Positions 1-9,730 of a stretch of 64,000 nt of DNA are shown here, piece by piece; within the stretch, counting starts at the first letter, position 1, and each line of letters begins with the position of its first letter. This stretch comes from Candidatus Melainabacteria bacterium (GTDB lineage: Bacteria; Cyanobacteriota; Vampirovibrionia; 2-02-FULL-35-15): contig JAHFBF010000005.1 in the NCBI GenBank assembly GCA_023250195.1, forward strand, positions 1 to 64,000. The letters are read 5' to 3'. Both the position numbers and the translations under genes were made by a program. Below the pieces are notes generated by a model. It worked only from the letters and a program-made list of their open reading frames with translations. It made no database searches and had not been told where the DNA came from.

Positions 1-113
1 TTTCTTCTACTGTTTGCATCTGATTTAATTAATGCAAACTTCTTTAAAAAAGGCCAGACCCATATCTTTAAAAATTTAGTTTTGTAAACATGACATCTGG
101 ATCAGCGTAAGTC
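1..113. other. Left-edge spacer with a small hairpin
   Basis: No supported complete gene. Arms GTTTGCAT (12-19) and ATGCAAAC (32-39) form an 8-bp stem. A minus-strand ATG at 19 opens a frame that leaves the window after six codons (M-Q-T-V-E-E), so the next phage gene may start here. It is too short to call. Confidence 0.3.
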
Positions 114-2132
114 CTATAATAGTTGTTGTGCCCCTTGTCCAACAGCACCACCACCAAAACCACCCAATAAACCACCTTTTAATAAATCAAAAACATTTTG
201 ACCTTTGGTGTATTGCATTAATTGTGGAACACTTGTAATTCCTAATGGTTTAATTGCATTTGGGTTTATAAAGTTCAGAATACCTCTAAGTATTTGATTA
301 CCAAATAAAGTACCGGCTGCAGCACCAGCAACACCTCCAGCAGGGCCACCTTGCTTGTAACCCGAATAGCCACCAACACCAGCACCAATTACCCTTCCGA
401 TATTTCCACCCAATGTACCCCTTCCAATATTTGAAATAATTTCTTCAGGATTATCTCTTGCATAATCAGGATTTAGAGTTTTATTTGTACTCGTTGCAAA
501 TTGTTCTGGAGTGCCTCTTGTAATAGCTTTTACTCTTGTTAAATCTTGGGCATTTCTGATAAAGCTATTAGTAGCTTTTTCACCAAATAAAATATTTGAA
601 TGACTTTTGTATTTTAAGATATCTTTAGTTGCAGCCTTTATATTAGTAGAATTACTAATAACATCATTTGAAGTATTTAAAACCTTACTTGCAAATTGAC
701 TTCTTACTAATTGTGTTCCTTGTTTGCCAGCATATTTTTCAATTTCAGCTAAAGTAGCTGTTGGATTTTTGCTTTTTAAGAAAGTATTTAAAAGTAAATC
801 AGGATTATCTTTTAGGGCTTTTCCAAATGCATCAGGATTTCTACCTGTTTCTCTAAATGCACGTTCTAAATCCGAACCACCTGTTTTTGCTAATTTTTCA
901 ATTGATTTTTCTTTTTGTGCATTTGCTGCTCTTGCTTCACCTAATTTTAAAGGGGCATTTATAGCACTGGGTTTAGTTTTTGCCACACTTTGAGCAAGTG
1001 TGTTTTCAAGTTTATTTAAAGAAGCATCAACTGTTTTACTTACAAGACTATAACTAGGACTTAATTGCCCAGTATTTGGACTTGTGAACTCTTCTTTTAA
1101 ATTATTTCTAAGGAACGTTCTAACTTCTTTTATTTGTTCACCACTAAGTGTTTTATTTCTACTTTGTGCAAGTATTGTTTCAACATTGTTAATTGCTTTA
1201 CCAACAATATTTGCTGCTACAGGATCTTTTTTAAGTAAAGTTGCTTTTAATCCCTGTAAATCTTGAACTAAAACTTTACCACCTATTCTTGCATTTCCAA
1301 ACATACCTAATGCTTCATCAAACTTGGAACCAATTGCTTTTAAACTCGTATTTATATTCTCACTAACTTTATCAGCAAGATTAACAAAAGTTTCTTGGTC
1401 TAAAGGTTTTGCACCTAATTTAGTAACTGCTTTTTCACTAGCTTGTTCAATTGCTTGATCTTGAGTAGCTTTAAATGTTTCAAGAAGAGCTTCATCAACT
1501 GGACCTTTTCTAAACTTGTCAGCAAAACGACCTGCTAATTGTAGTGGATGAACAGGAATGTTTAATCTTTTAAATGGTTGAATATTTTGAATCGTTGATT
1601 TTGACAATTGAAAGACTGGCTTTAAACCTCTTACTGCACCAATTGCAGCAGGAGCACCACTAAATGCAGTATCTAAAGCAATATTTCCACCAACTTCTAA
1701 AGGTGTTTGTGGATTTCCTTCAGTTGATTTTGCATAACTATCAAGTAAATTACCACCAATAATACCTGCACCTGTTCCAAGTACAGTGCCAATCCCTGGA
1801 TTAATAGCTGTTCCAAGTGAAGCACCTAAACCAGCACCACCGCCCCTAAAAAGCACACTTCTAAGAATATCCCTATAGTTATTAAGTCCAGGTATTACAT
1901 TTTGAATCCCTTGACCAATAGTGGGTGCAATATTTTTAGCTAAATTAATATAATCAGTTAATCCTATGCTTTGAGCCATGCCTTGTGAAGTTGGTTGTTG
2001 TACTTGATCAGGGACAGGTAAACCAACATTTTGATTTCCAGCTTGTGCTGGTGCAGCCATTTGTGCAGGTGGTTGTGCATCTGGCTGTGGCACACCAATT
2101 TCATTTTCAATTAAAGCTAAAGCATCTGCCAT
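114..2132 (-). CDS. Phage internal virion/ejection-type protein, 672 aa
   Basis: I do not recognise a named family. The first 55 residues are rich in Pro, Gln and Ala. A glycine-zipper-like hydrophobic stretch (GGGAGLGASLG onward, roughly residues 96-130) and a second Gly/Ala-rich stretch near the C-terminus (about 570-672) flank a long Lys/Asn/Ala-rich, probably helical middle. Membrane-active glycine zippers at both ends of a large last-in-cluster virion gene fit the ejection proteins of short-tailed phages, but this is inference from layout and composition. The ATG overlaps the stop of the preceding gene (TAATG), so translation is probably coupled. No lysozyme or transglycosylase motif was found. 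Confidence 0.55.
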   Translation of the reverse strand: MADALALIENEIGVPQPDAQPPAQMAAPAQAGNQNVGLPVPDQVQQPTSQGMAQSIGLTDYINLAKNIAPTIGQGIQNVIPGLNNYRDILRSVLFRGGGAGLGASLGTAINPGIGTVLGTGAGIIGGNLLDSYAKSTEGNPQTPLEVGGNIALDTAFSGAPAAIGAVRGLKPVFQLSKSTIQNIQPFKRLNIPVHPLQLAGRFADKFRKGPVDEALLETFKATQDQAIEQASEKAVTKLGAKPLDQETFVNLADKVSENINTSLKAIGSKFDEALGMFGNARIGGKVLVQDLQGLKATLLKKDPVAANIVGKAINNVETILAQSRNKTLSGEQIKEVRTFLRNNLKEEFTSPNTGQLSPSYSLVSKTVDASLNKLENTLAQSVAKTKPSAINAPLKLGEARAANAQKEKSIEKLAKTGGSDLERAFRETGRNPDAFGKALKDNPDLLLNTFLKSKNPTATLAEIEKYAGKQGTQLVRSQFASKVLNTSNDVISNSTNIKAATKDILKYKSHSNILFGEKATNSFIRNAQDLTRVKAITRGTPEQFATSTNKTLNPDYARDNPEEIISNIGRGTLGGNIGRVIGAGVGGYSGYKQGGPAGGVAGAAAGTLFGNQILRGILNFINPNAIKPLGITSVPQLMQYTKGQNVFDLLKGGLLGGFGGGAVGQGAQQLL

Positions 2133-3793
2133 TATTTTATTTCCACCTTATGTCCTTCTTTTCTTAATTCTTGAATAGCTTTTAAGATTTCACTTTTAGC
2201 AGCAGAACTTAAATTCTTGTTTTTCACTGTATTTAAAAAAGTTTGTGGATCCTGTAAAATCATTTGTTTAAAACTATCAATTGCCCTATAGCGTTTTGGT
2301 TTAGGGGCTCCAGATGAAGTATTTGCTTCTTTTGGCAACGGTGCATAACTGCCTGGTGGTGCTTCAGCCGGATTATCAGATGTTGCTTGAAAATCTTTAT
2401 TCTTAAACACACCTTCTTTGGTGTCAAAGATACGACCATCAAATTCAACTTGGCCTTTTACTTTAACTGCTGGTTCTTTAGTCGTTTGAGTAGTTGGTTG
2501 AACATTCTTTTTTGCACTGCCTCTAAATACAGAAGGTAAATTATCAATCCATTGCAAAGATTCAGGTGTAATTGTACCTAAATCAGAATTGATATCTAAC
2601 TTTTCAAATTGTCCATAGTCTTTGCCAGTTGCTCTTGCAGCAGCAAGATTAATATTAAAGATTCCTTTTTGGGGATCACCAACTAGATTTTTGAAATCTG
2701 CGATTTGCCTAGAAAATGTTTGTGAATCATTTGTTGGGTTTGGAAAGTCTGCATATAAGGCTTGCTTTTCATTTTCAGTTAGATTTGCACCTGCATTGCT
2801 AATTAAATTACGAGCTGCACTTAAATAACGATTTCTAATATTATCAATTTTTGCTCTTGCTTCAAATTCTTTGACATTACTTACACCAACTAAAGCAGGG
2901 CCTAAACTTTGTAATGGTCCAACTGCATTAGGTGCTTTTTCATAGATTTTTGTAATATCATCAATAGCAGATTTTGCTTGTTGAATTAATGGGAACTTTT
3001 GTAAAAACTGATCACTTGGTGCTGGTTGATATTTTTGTACTTCAGTTGTAAAGTCTTTTTCACTTAAAGATTGAACTGCACTTTTTGCAACACTATCCCT
3101 AATGGTTTGATTACCAAAAGTTTTAATAGTATCAAAATGTTTTCTAAGTAATCCTTGTTGGAATGAATTAACTGGAAATGGTGTAACACCCAGTTGTGCA
3201 AATATACCCTCTTGAACTTGTTGACTAGCAGGTGATTGTGGTTCACTAGGTGCTGATGTTGAAACTCCTGCTGTTTCATCAGCACTTGTTGGACTTGTTA
3301 AATCTTGTGTTTCTGATGTTGGTGAAGTTGTTTGTACATTTGGTGCTTGTGGTGAAGGAATGGTAGGTGTTGTACCTTTTGCCTGATTAAATGATTGTTT
3401 GAAATTAGCAAAGAAACCAGGATTCTTTTTCATGAAAGAACCACCTAAGCCAGAGTTTAATCCAGTATTAGTAATAGAACTATGTAATAAAGCATCCTTT
3501 TGTGCCCTGACAATTTCCAAGTTTGATCGCATTTGATTTAATGCTGTTTCACTAGCAGGATCATAAGTAGTGTTTACTTTGTCTTGTAACTTATCAACAT
3601 CTGTTTGTAATTTTGATTCAGTTGTTGCTAATTCAGTTAGTCTTGTAGATGTTTGTAACTGCTGGGTGAATTCCCTTTGTGCTAGTACAGACATTAAATT
3701 GGCATAAGTTGATAAACCTGAAGTAAATGCAGGGCCAAAATGCTGAAGTAATTGTACTCCTGCACCTGGTCTTATACTAATCCCTTTACCCAT
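2132..3793 (-). CDS. Phage internal virion-type protein, 553 aa
   Basis: Unrecognised family. Residues about 55-110 look helical or coiled-coil (many Leu, Gln, Lys and Asp). About 140-200 is a Ser/Thr/Pro/Gln-rich linker, and the middle (210-400) appears globular and helical. The C-terminus is Lys-rich. There is no signal peptide and no clear membrane span. It lies between two other large low-complexity virion genes and shares a TAATG junction with the next one, so it is probably part of the same set of ejected or core proteins. The start ATG is followed by MGKGISIRPG; no better start lies downstream. Confidence 0.55.
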   Translation of the reverse strand: MGKGISIRPGAGVQLLQHFGPAFTSGLSTYANLMSVLAQREFTQQLQTSTRLTELATTESKLQTDVDKLQDKVNTTYDPASETALNQMRSNLEIVRAQKDALLHSSITNTGLNSGLGGSFMKKNPGFFANFKQSFNQAKGTTPTIPSPQAPNVQTTSPTSETQDLTSPTSADETAGVSTSAPSEPQSPASQQVQEGIFAQLGVTPFPVNSFQQGLLRKHFDTIKTFGNQTIRDSVAKSAVQSLSEKDFTTEVQKYQPAPSDQFLQKFPLIQQAKSAIDDITKIYEKAPNAVGPLQSLGPALVGVSNVKEFEARAKIDNIRNRYLSAARNLISNAGANLTENEKQALYADFPNPTNDSQTFSRQIADFKNLVGDPQKGIFNINLAAARATGKDYGQFEKLDINSDLGTITPESLQWIDNLPSVFRGSAKKNVQPTTQTTKEPAVKVKGQVEFDGRIFDTKEGVFKNKDFQATSDNPAEAPPGSYAPLPKEANTSSGAPKPKRYRAIDSFKQMILQDPQTFLNTVKNKNLSSAAKSEILKAIQELRKEGHKVEIK

Positions 3794-3844
3794 TTTCTAC
3801 CTTTTTCCTTTTTACCTCTTTACCCTTTACCTCTGTTCACCTCT

Positions 3845-5161
3845 TTAATAATATTGAGCTGCATTTGCAAAACCACTATTTGAAAAATTACTACTGCCAC
3901 TGCCACCTTGGAATTTCTTTAAAAGATTTCCAATGACACCACCTAACCAACCACCTGCACCACCACCACTAGAACCGCCAGAACCTAAACTCCCTTGGAG
4001 GGCTGCAAATGGGGCAAGACTTCCTAATGTACTGCCAACTGCACCTGCAATTCCAGGCTGTGAAGCAATTTGCAAACCAGGGCCTAATGCTGCCATATAT
4101 GGACTCATCTTAAGTTGTGTACTACCTAGTGAAAATTGATTTTGATTATTTAATTGATTTAATAAAGTGCTAAAGTCAAATTGACCAGTTGGATTCATAT
4201 ACTGCGATTGAATTGGTAATCCTGGTGACATTAAAGTATTTAAACCAGATCCAAATGAAGGTACTGTACCTAATGTTCCAAATGCTTGCAATCTTCTTTG
4301 TATTTCATCTTGCCTTAATTGTTCTCCGTATTGTTGCCCACTTGTTGCAATTCTAGTTTGTTCATCTGCTAGATTTCGTCCTGTTCTATCAAAAATATTT
4401 CCACCAGCACTTGAACTACCAAAACCACTATTTGCTAAACTTTGTGCAATGCCACCTGTAGAATCTTGGAATTGCCTATTAACATCAATATTTGCACCTT
4501 TAATATAGGCGTCTTTGGCAGCTTGAATCCTTTGCTCAACTTCAGGTTGTAATGAAGTTAGACCACCTTTGATTATGTCATTTGCTGAATTAAAAGCATT
4601 TAAATTTAGACCTTGTAATGAAGGTAATAGACTACTGTTGATTTTAGAGATGTTGGCAATATTATTTAAAGCATTACTAAGTTCAAATCCAGAACCTAAA
4701 TTAAATAGGTTTTCACTACCAGGTGAAGCAACAGGGTTACTAAACGGCTCTTGTGATTTTTTTATATTCTTCACTTTCTGTGCACCAGTTAAAAACCCTG
4801 GCAACAAATTATGAGTATTCATTAATTCATCTGAAGCAAATTTTCTTTTACCACTACTTAAAGCATCCCTAAAACCTTGTGGCATCCACTGACCAAGGTT
4901 TTTGCCTTTAATTAGGGCGTTTAAATCTTTTGGGCTTATTCCACTAAAATCATAAAAAGTCTTTGTTCCTTGATTAAATCCACCACCACCAGGTGCTTGA
5001 AATCCACCACCTGGATATTTAGGAATATTAGGATTTAATTGTGGTTGTTGATTAATTGCACCAAAAACATCACTAAGATTTGGACTTGAACCAAAACCAC
5101 CAAATGAACTTAATGCACCACCTAATAAACCTAATCCTAATGCATCTGCTAAACCAGCCAT
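3845..5161 (-). CDS. Phage Gly/Asn/Gln-rich virion protein, 438 aa
   Basis: Unrecognised. The N-terminus is short, hydrophobic and Gly-rich (LADALGLGLLGGALSSFGG), and a second Gly/Ser-rich hydrophobic stretch lies at about residues 370-425. The middle (about 165-300) is Asn/Gln/Ala-rich and likely helical. The size, the Gly-rich hydrophobic ends and the position just before two larger virion genes resemble the smallest of the three core/ejection proteins of T7-like phages. That is a positional analogy only. It starts 10 bp after the upstream gene and leaves about 50 bp to the next. Confidence 0.5.
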   Translation of the reverse strand: MAGLADALGLGLLGGALSSFGGFGSSPNLSDVFGAINQQPQLNPNIPKYPGGGFQAPGGGGFNQGTKTFYDFSGISPKDLNALIKGKNLGQWMPQGFRDALSSGKRKFASDELMNTHNLLPGFLTGAQKVKNIKKSQEPFSNPVASPGSENLFNLGSGFELSNALNNIANISKINSSLLPSLQGLNLNAFNSANDIIKGGLTSLQPEVEQRIQAAKDAYIKGANIDVNRQFQDSTGGIAQSLANSGFGSSSAGGNIFDRTGRNLADEQTRIATSGQQYGEQLRQDEIQRRLQAFGTLGTVPSFGSGLNTLMSPGLPIQSQYMNPTGQFDFSTLLNQLNNQNQFSLGSTQLKMSPYMAALGPGLQIASQPGIAGAVGSTLGSLAPFAALQGSLGSGGSSGGGAGGWLGGVIGNLLKKFQGGSGSSNFSNSGFANAAQYY

Positions 5162-5171
5162 CTTTTTACTC

Positions 5172-6104
5172 CTACATAAGCCCCAAAGACATTAAAAGTT
5201 TTAATGCTTGTGGATCCATCCCACCTAACATATTTGATCCACCTCCAAAGTTCGACCCACCTAACCAATTAAGTGCTGTACCTGTTGGATTGAAATTATA
5301 ATTACCACCGACTCCTAAATTAAACATTGGACTAATACCAGCACCAAATAAAGGATTTAAAGATGTTGGGAAATTCAGACCTGTCATCTGATTATTCATG
5401 AACTGTGGATTAAATCCTGGCAATCCACCACCGACATATTGACCTTGATCATTTATTCCTGATGCTGACATTAGTGATGTTTCAAATGGAGTTCCACCTG
5501 CTGGATTTATAAACATTGAAGGCATTTTTGGTGGTCTATTTGGCATGAATGTTTGTTGTCCACTTGCTGGATCAATATAACTAGCAAAACCACCACTAAC
5601 TACTTGTCCTAAAGATGGCAGGGGTCTATAAGGATTTAGACCAGGAGTTAAAACATTATTGATTCCACTTGCTTTTAAAGAATTGTCATAGTAATTTTCT
5701 AAAAGTTGATTTCGTTTATTAGCATCAGGCTCCATTATGATGTCTGACAAAGACATTTTAAATCCAGTTGGTGTTGCTAAATTAATATTCGGACGAATAT
5801 TGCTGCCAACATAATTAGGCCCTAAACCAATACCAGTTGCATTTGCAGCATTTAAATAACCAACTGGATTAATAGTGCCTGGTTTTGGTGGTTGATAGTT
5901 AGAACTATATGGAACCCCTGTAGAATTATCCCAACTACCACGTGTAGGATTCCAACTTGCACCTGGTGGTGGTTGGGAATAATCGGTGGCAATAGGTGCT
6001 GGGTTAGACGCTTTCGGGGTTGCTGTTTTTCTGTAGCTTAGGTTTGCGTCCACGTTTCTTAGTGTCGGGTTCCAAAACCCCATCATTTGTTGGGTCGTTA
6101 CCAC
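5172..6104 (-). CDS. Phage Pro/Gly/Asn-rich protein, 310 aa
   Basis: Unrecognised. It is almost entirely low-complexity (Asn, Pro, Gly, Ser, Phe), with repeated NP and GG turns and little predicted helix except around residues 110-145. It may be a structural or fibre-associated protein. The first 101 nt overlap the end of the upstream gene in another frame. No ATG lies between the overlap and residue 110 or so, hence this start, but a non-ATG start after the overlap cannot be excluded. Its composition matches the next two genes, suggesting they act in one virion substructure. Confidence 0.5.
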   Translation of the reverse strand: MVTTQQMMGFWNPTLRNVDANLSYRKTATPKASNPAPIATDYSQPPPGASWNPTRGSWDNSTGVPYSSNYQPPKPGTINPVGYLNAANATGIGLGPNYVGSNIRPNINLATPTGFKMSLSDIIMEPDANKRNQLLENYYDNSLKASGINNVLTPGLNPYRPLPSLGQVVSGGFASYIDPASGQQTFMPNRPPKMPSMFINPAGGTPFETSLMSASGINDQGQYVGGGLPGFNPQFMNNQMTGLNFPTSLNPLFGAGISPMFNLGVGGNYNFNPTGTALNWLGGSNFGGGSNMLGGMDPQALKLLMSLGLM

Positions 6105-6573
6105 TGTCCTTTTCCTCCTTTACATTGTTTTCTAAAGCATTCATAGCATCGTCAAATCTTTTCTTTTGCTCAAGGGCAAAAGAATATTCTAATTTGGAAA
6201 TATTCTTTCTAATTGTTAGAGCGTAAGTGTAGTCATATTGCACATTGTCAATTTTTAATTCATCAAAGCAATATTTAATTAATGCTTCATAGAGTTCATT
6301 GCTTTTTTCTTGATATTTAGCTACCCAGAAAATATGTGCAGTTTTTTCTTTCCCTTTTTGAATATCAAAAACTTCAATGATTCCCAAATCATCTTCAAGC
6401 GGTTTCCCGTTTACAGTGATTTCACCTCTAACAACAAAGGCTTTTTCTTTTTTTAAATCTTCAAGCCAATCAACTGCTGTTGAATACCCCCTCATTGCAC
6501 TTAACGAGCTCCCTACAATTGGCCATAAGTCATTTATGATTAGTTTCATGTGCCCATCATTTACTTGTTGCAT
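6004..6573 (-). CDS. Phage protein, possibly GNAT-like, 189 aa
   Basis: Unrecognised with certainty. Residues 1-130 form a compact alpha/beta pattern with a central strand (HIFWVAKYQ) followed by a helix (ELYEALIKYCFDEL) and an Asn/Tyr-containing segment. This is reminiscent of the GNAT acetyltransferase-like proteins found near the tail genes of many short-tailed phages. The C-terminal 50 residues are charged and Lys/Asn-rich (KKRGRKPKL) and overlap the next gene. I cannot identify an acetyl-CoA loop, so the enzyme assignment is weak. Confidence 0.45.
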   Translation of the reverse strand: MQQVNDGHMKLIINDLWPIVGSSLSAMRGYSTAVDWLEDLKKEKAFVVRGEITVNGKPLEDDLGIIEVFDIQKGKEKTAHIFWVAKYQEKSNELYEALIKYCFDELKIDNVQYDYTYALTIRKNISKLEYSFALEQKKRFDDAMNALENNVKEEKDSGNDPTNDGVLEPDTKKRGRKPKLQKNSNPESV

Positions 6574-6609
6574 ATTTTCACTCTCCCCCTTTTTTTTTCT
6601 TTTTGTTTA

Positions 6610-8913
6610 CTAATCGAAATCTTCTCCTTCTAAAATTATTTCTATAAGTGTCCAAGCAAAATTCTCCTCAAAAGAAAATATTTTGATTTGTTTTCTCTTT
6701 GAACTACCTATAGGCTTAAATCTTTTTTCAGTTAATGGTCTACCTTCTTGACTTGACCATATCAACTCAGAATTAAACTTTTCACCCCAAACACCAGTAG
6801 ATGGCTTATCTAAGAAAATCTTATAAATCCTGCCTGATTTATTTGCATTCACAATTTCAATATGAACAGTTCCAGTTGTATGGTTGGTAAATGTTGTCCA
6901 ACCTTTCGTAAAGATAAAGTATTTACCGCCTCTATCAATCCAGGGCCAAACATATTTGGCATTTCTCCTAGTTAGATTATGAGTAAAACCAGTATCTTGT
7001 TTTCTGATTTCCCCTGTATAACTTGCTGAAAACAAGTTGAAATCATCATATAAAAGACTTGCTGCATAAATTACATCTTCAATAAATGTCCAATTGTTTT
7101 GCCTATAATCAAAAATCTGGATTTTGTTGTTACCACGACTTACACCACTATAGAAACCACCGATTTCTTTGGTGGTATATTCAACTGTCTTTATAATAAG
7201 TTCATCTACAGCACCATTAAATAAATCTGAAGGTGCTATTGCACTTGAGCTGCCAATTGCTAAACCATTATTGCCACTTGTTTGTATAGTAGAAACACTA
7301 ACTGCTGCTCCTCTTTCTACACCATCACGCCATAATCTGAATTTTTTGCCATCCCAAGTAATTGCAGTGTTGTACCAAGTGCCAAGAGTTAAAGTTATAA
7401 CCTCAGTAACTTTCTGTTCTTGACCGTTGCTATCCCAAATTGAACCAACTAGCTTCTGTGTACCACCATCATTGAATAAATAAAGATCTGCATGTCCGGC
7501 AGTATGGTTTAAGTGAAAGAAATAGGCTTTGTTATTATTGCCTGGTAACGCTTGTGGTCTAATCCAAATGTTGAAAGTAAAAGCACTTAGAGCTCCCCCA
7601 ATTCCACCTGTCAAACTCAAATATTGATTTGTGCCATTTAATTTAATGGCATCTTTTAAGTATTGATTGAAGCCAGTAACAAAGGTTGCATTATTGTTGT
7701 TTATTAGGTTATATGCATTTTTGGTGGAATCTTTTATATCGTTAAAATGAAATAATGCTCTTGTATCATCTGCAATTTCTTTTTCATCCCATTCTGCATA
7801 ATCCTTAAAGTGTGAAATCCAAAGATGATTTCTTCTTTCATAATCTTCAATATATGCATAAGGGAGTGCCTTTTTTGGAATCTTATCAAACTCAGGCTGT
7901 ACTCTAAAGCTAACATTTGATTCTTCAGCTTCAGCATTTTTAATTGCAATTTGAACTGACTTTAAATAATTGCTTTGATCTAAAAAAGCTGTATCATTTG
8001 ATTGCGTTGTAACTGAATGCCTTGATTTAGTACCATGTTTTTTAATTAATAAAACAATTTTAAAAGGAACACCAACACCTGTGGTTTGCCAAATATCTGG
8101 TGGTGTATCACCAACAATTGCATAAACTGCTCTTTGTTTAAATACTAATAACCTTGCAACGTGTTCTGGTGTTGCTTTTTCCCCAATCATTTTAGTAATA
8201 GGGCCATTACCATCATTTGGTTCAATATCTACCCAACCACCACGTTGGACATCTGTCGCTGAATTGTTCCAAATGAAACAATTAAACAAAGCACCATAAT
8301 ATGCTTTGCTTGGATTATTAGGATCGCCACTTAACCAAGGACGATTTGCAAAGGTGGCACATAAACTGACAAAATCCCCAATCGTAAACTCTGGTGCTGC
8401 TGCTGTAAATTGTTGGTTTACAGTAGTAGCAGGCATATCACCATATGTTGGTTTCCAGCCTGTTAGATCACTAAGATTAGCATCACCCAATTTCCACATT
8501 TTGGTTTTATTAGTTTCACTGGTTAATATTAGAATTGGTTGGCTGACACTTTTTGCCTGGAATTGTGTTGCATCTACTTGACCACCACCAGTCACCGTAT
8601 CAATTAATGTTGCTGTACCGTTTCTATGATTTGCTGTGTACCATCTGCCAGTTGTTGAATCTTCATCTGTATAAACAACTGGGATTACATTGCCGTCTTT
8701 ATCTAAATATTCAGTTTTAAATAATGGAACCCCAATAATTTGACTAATTGGAATTGTAGTTTTACTGCCTGGGAAATTAGAGATTGCACCATCTTGTGAA
8801 AATGCAATTCCACCTAAATCATAGGCAGAACGTATATCTTGATTGCCTTCTAGCGCCCTTCTATTTAAGCCACCAATATTGTTTTTAAGATGTATTTTGA
8901 ACTTTTGTCCCAT
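6610..8913 (-). CDS. Phage tail/receptor-binding-type protein with LamG domain, 767 aa
   Basis: A large virion protein with a concanavalin-like (LamG) domain at about residues 385-595. The domain shows ALFHFND, then LNGTNQYLSL, FNIWIRP, WYNTAITWDGKKFRLWRDG and LFNGAVDELII, the usual order of LamG strands. The N-terminal 370 residues contain beta-rich repeats and a segment typical of tail tubular or stopper proteins of short-tailed phages, with many Thr, Asn and Gly. The C-terminus is beta-rich and basic. LamG domains in virions usually bind surface glycans, so host recognition is the likely role (inference). It follows the tail-tube-A-like gene by 18 bp. Confidence 0.65.
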   Translation of the reverse strand: MGQKFKIHLKNNIGGLNRRALEGNQDIRSAYDLGGIAFSQDGAISNFPGSKTTIPISQIIGVPLFKTEYLDKDGNVIPVVYTDEDSTTGRWYTANHRNGTATLIDTVTGGGQVDATQFQAKSVSQPILILTSETNKTKMWKLGDANLSDLTGWKPTYGDMPATTVNQQFTAAAPEFTIGDFVSLCATFANRPWLSGDPNNPSKAYYGALFNCFIWNNSATDVQRGGWVDIEPNDGNGPITKMIGEKATPEHVARLLVFKQRAVYAIVGDTPPDIWQTTGVGVPFKIVLLIKKHGTKSRHSVTTQSNDTAFLDQSNYLKSVQIAIKNAEAEESNVSFRVQPEFDKIPKKALPYAYIEDYERRNHLWISHFKDYAEWDEKEIADDTRALFHFNDIKDSTKNAYNLINNNNATFVTGFNQYLKDAIKLNGTNQYLSLTGGIGGALSAFTFNIWIRPQALPGNNNKAYFFHLNHTAGHADLYLFNDGGTQKLVGSIWDSNGQEQKVTEVITLTLGTWYNTAITWDGKKFRLWRDGVERGAAVSVSTIQTSGNNGLAIGSSSAIAPSDLFNGAVDELIIKTVEYTTKEIGGFYSGVSRGNNKIQIFDYRQNNWTFIEDVIYAASLLYDDFNLFSASYTGEIRKQDTGFTHNLTRRNAKYVWPWIDRGGKYFIFTKGWTTFTNHTTGTVHIEIVNANKSGRIYKIFLDKPSTGVWGEKFNSELIWSSQEGRPLTEKRFKPIGSSKRKQIKIFSFEENFAWTLIEIILEGEDFD

Positions 8914-8931
8914 TTATACCGTTTGTCCTAT

Positions 8932-9702
8932 TTACAATCCTGAATGTGCAAGCCTGGCAATATAACGGGAGGTATCAACTTCACCTGTTTCATCAATTAA
9001 AGTATGAGCAATTGAACTTTCTAAAAGTTTTTCTTCTAATTTGCCCCGTATAATACCGGCATTATTTCTATTGTCAACAGTTGCTATCCAGTCGGCTATG
9101 TAATAAACAAGTGGATCAATATCATTTATAGGAATTATTAGGTTGTCTTTGACTGTTGTTTTATCTATTTCTTCAGTCATTGCAACTTTATAAGGAATAA
9201 ATAACAATTGATTTGAAATAACCTTTGGAAAGATTGAAAAATAAATTACAGTTTTATCACTAACAGTTAATGGATTTGGATACCAAAATCTAGGTGCTTC
9301 TTCTTTAGGAACTAAAGTTTGAAATAAAGTATAAGGAATATTATTTGGTGCCCATGGAATAATATATTTAATTACTTGTTCTCTTGTAACCCTTGTAACT
9401 GGATTACCAAAAGCATTTTGTACTTCATCTTCTAAGATTCTTTCAATTAAAAAGTCTTTAGCAAAATTAGTTGCATTTACTTCATAATCTTGTGTATCTG
9501 CAACTAACTGCAAATTGACATGCTTCTTTAAATAAGTCCTACCCTCAAAGCCATAAAAGAAGCGTAAGCCTTCATTTAAAGCTACAAGGGTAGAAGCATC
9601 AAAAGAACCAGGATCCATTAAAGTATCAGTCGTGTTGTCTTCCTTACAGACACTAAGTGCCTTGTTTATAACATCTAATCCTGTAGGTATTTTTAATCCC
9701 AT
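8932..9702 (-). CDS. Phage head-tail adaptor / tail tubular protein A-like, 256 aa
   Basis: The N-terminus (VINKALSVCKEDNTTDTLMDP, split by turns), the helix around ALNEGLRFFYGFEGR and the DTQDYEV hairpin resemble the tubular/adaptor proteins that sit under the portal in short-tailed phages. The length (256 aa) is also usual for that role. No signal peptide and no enzyme motif were seen. It sits between the small 193-aa gene and the large LamG tail gene, the normal place for a neck protein. The family is assigned from layout and general similarity, not from a diagnostic motif. Confidence 0.5.
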   Translation of the reverse strand: MGLKIPTGLDVINKALSVCKEDNTTDTLMDPGSFDASTLVALNEGLRFFYGFEGRTYLKKHVNLQLVADTQDYEVNATNFAKDFLIERILEDEVQNAFGNPVTRVTREQVIKYIIPWAPNNIPYTLFQTLVPKEEAPRFWYPNPLTVSDKTVIYFSIFPKVISNQLLFIPYKVAMTEEIDKTTVKDNLIIPINDIDPLVYYIADWIATVDNRNNAGIIRGKLEEKLLESSIAHTLIDETGEVDTSRYIARLAHSGL

Positions 9703-9730
9703 CTTTTATTTTTTACCTTTTATCTTGTGC

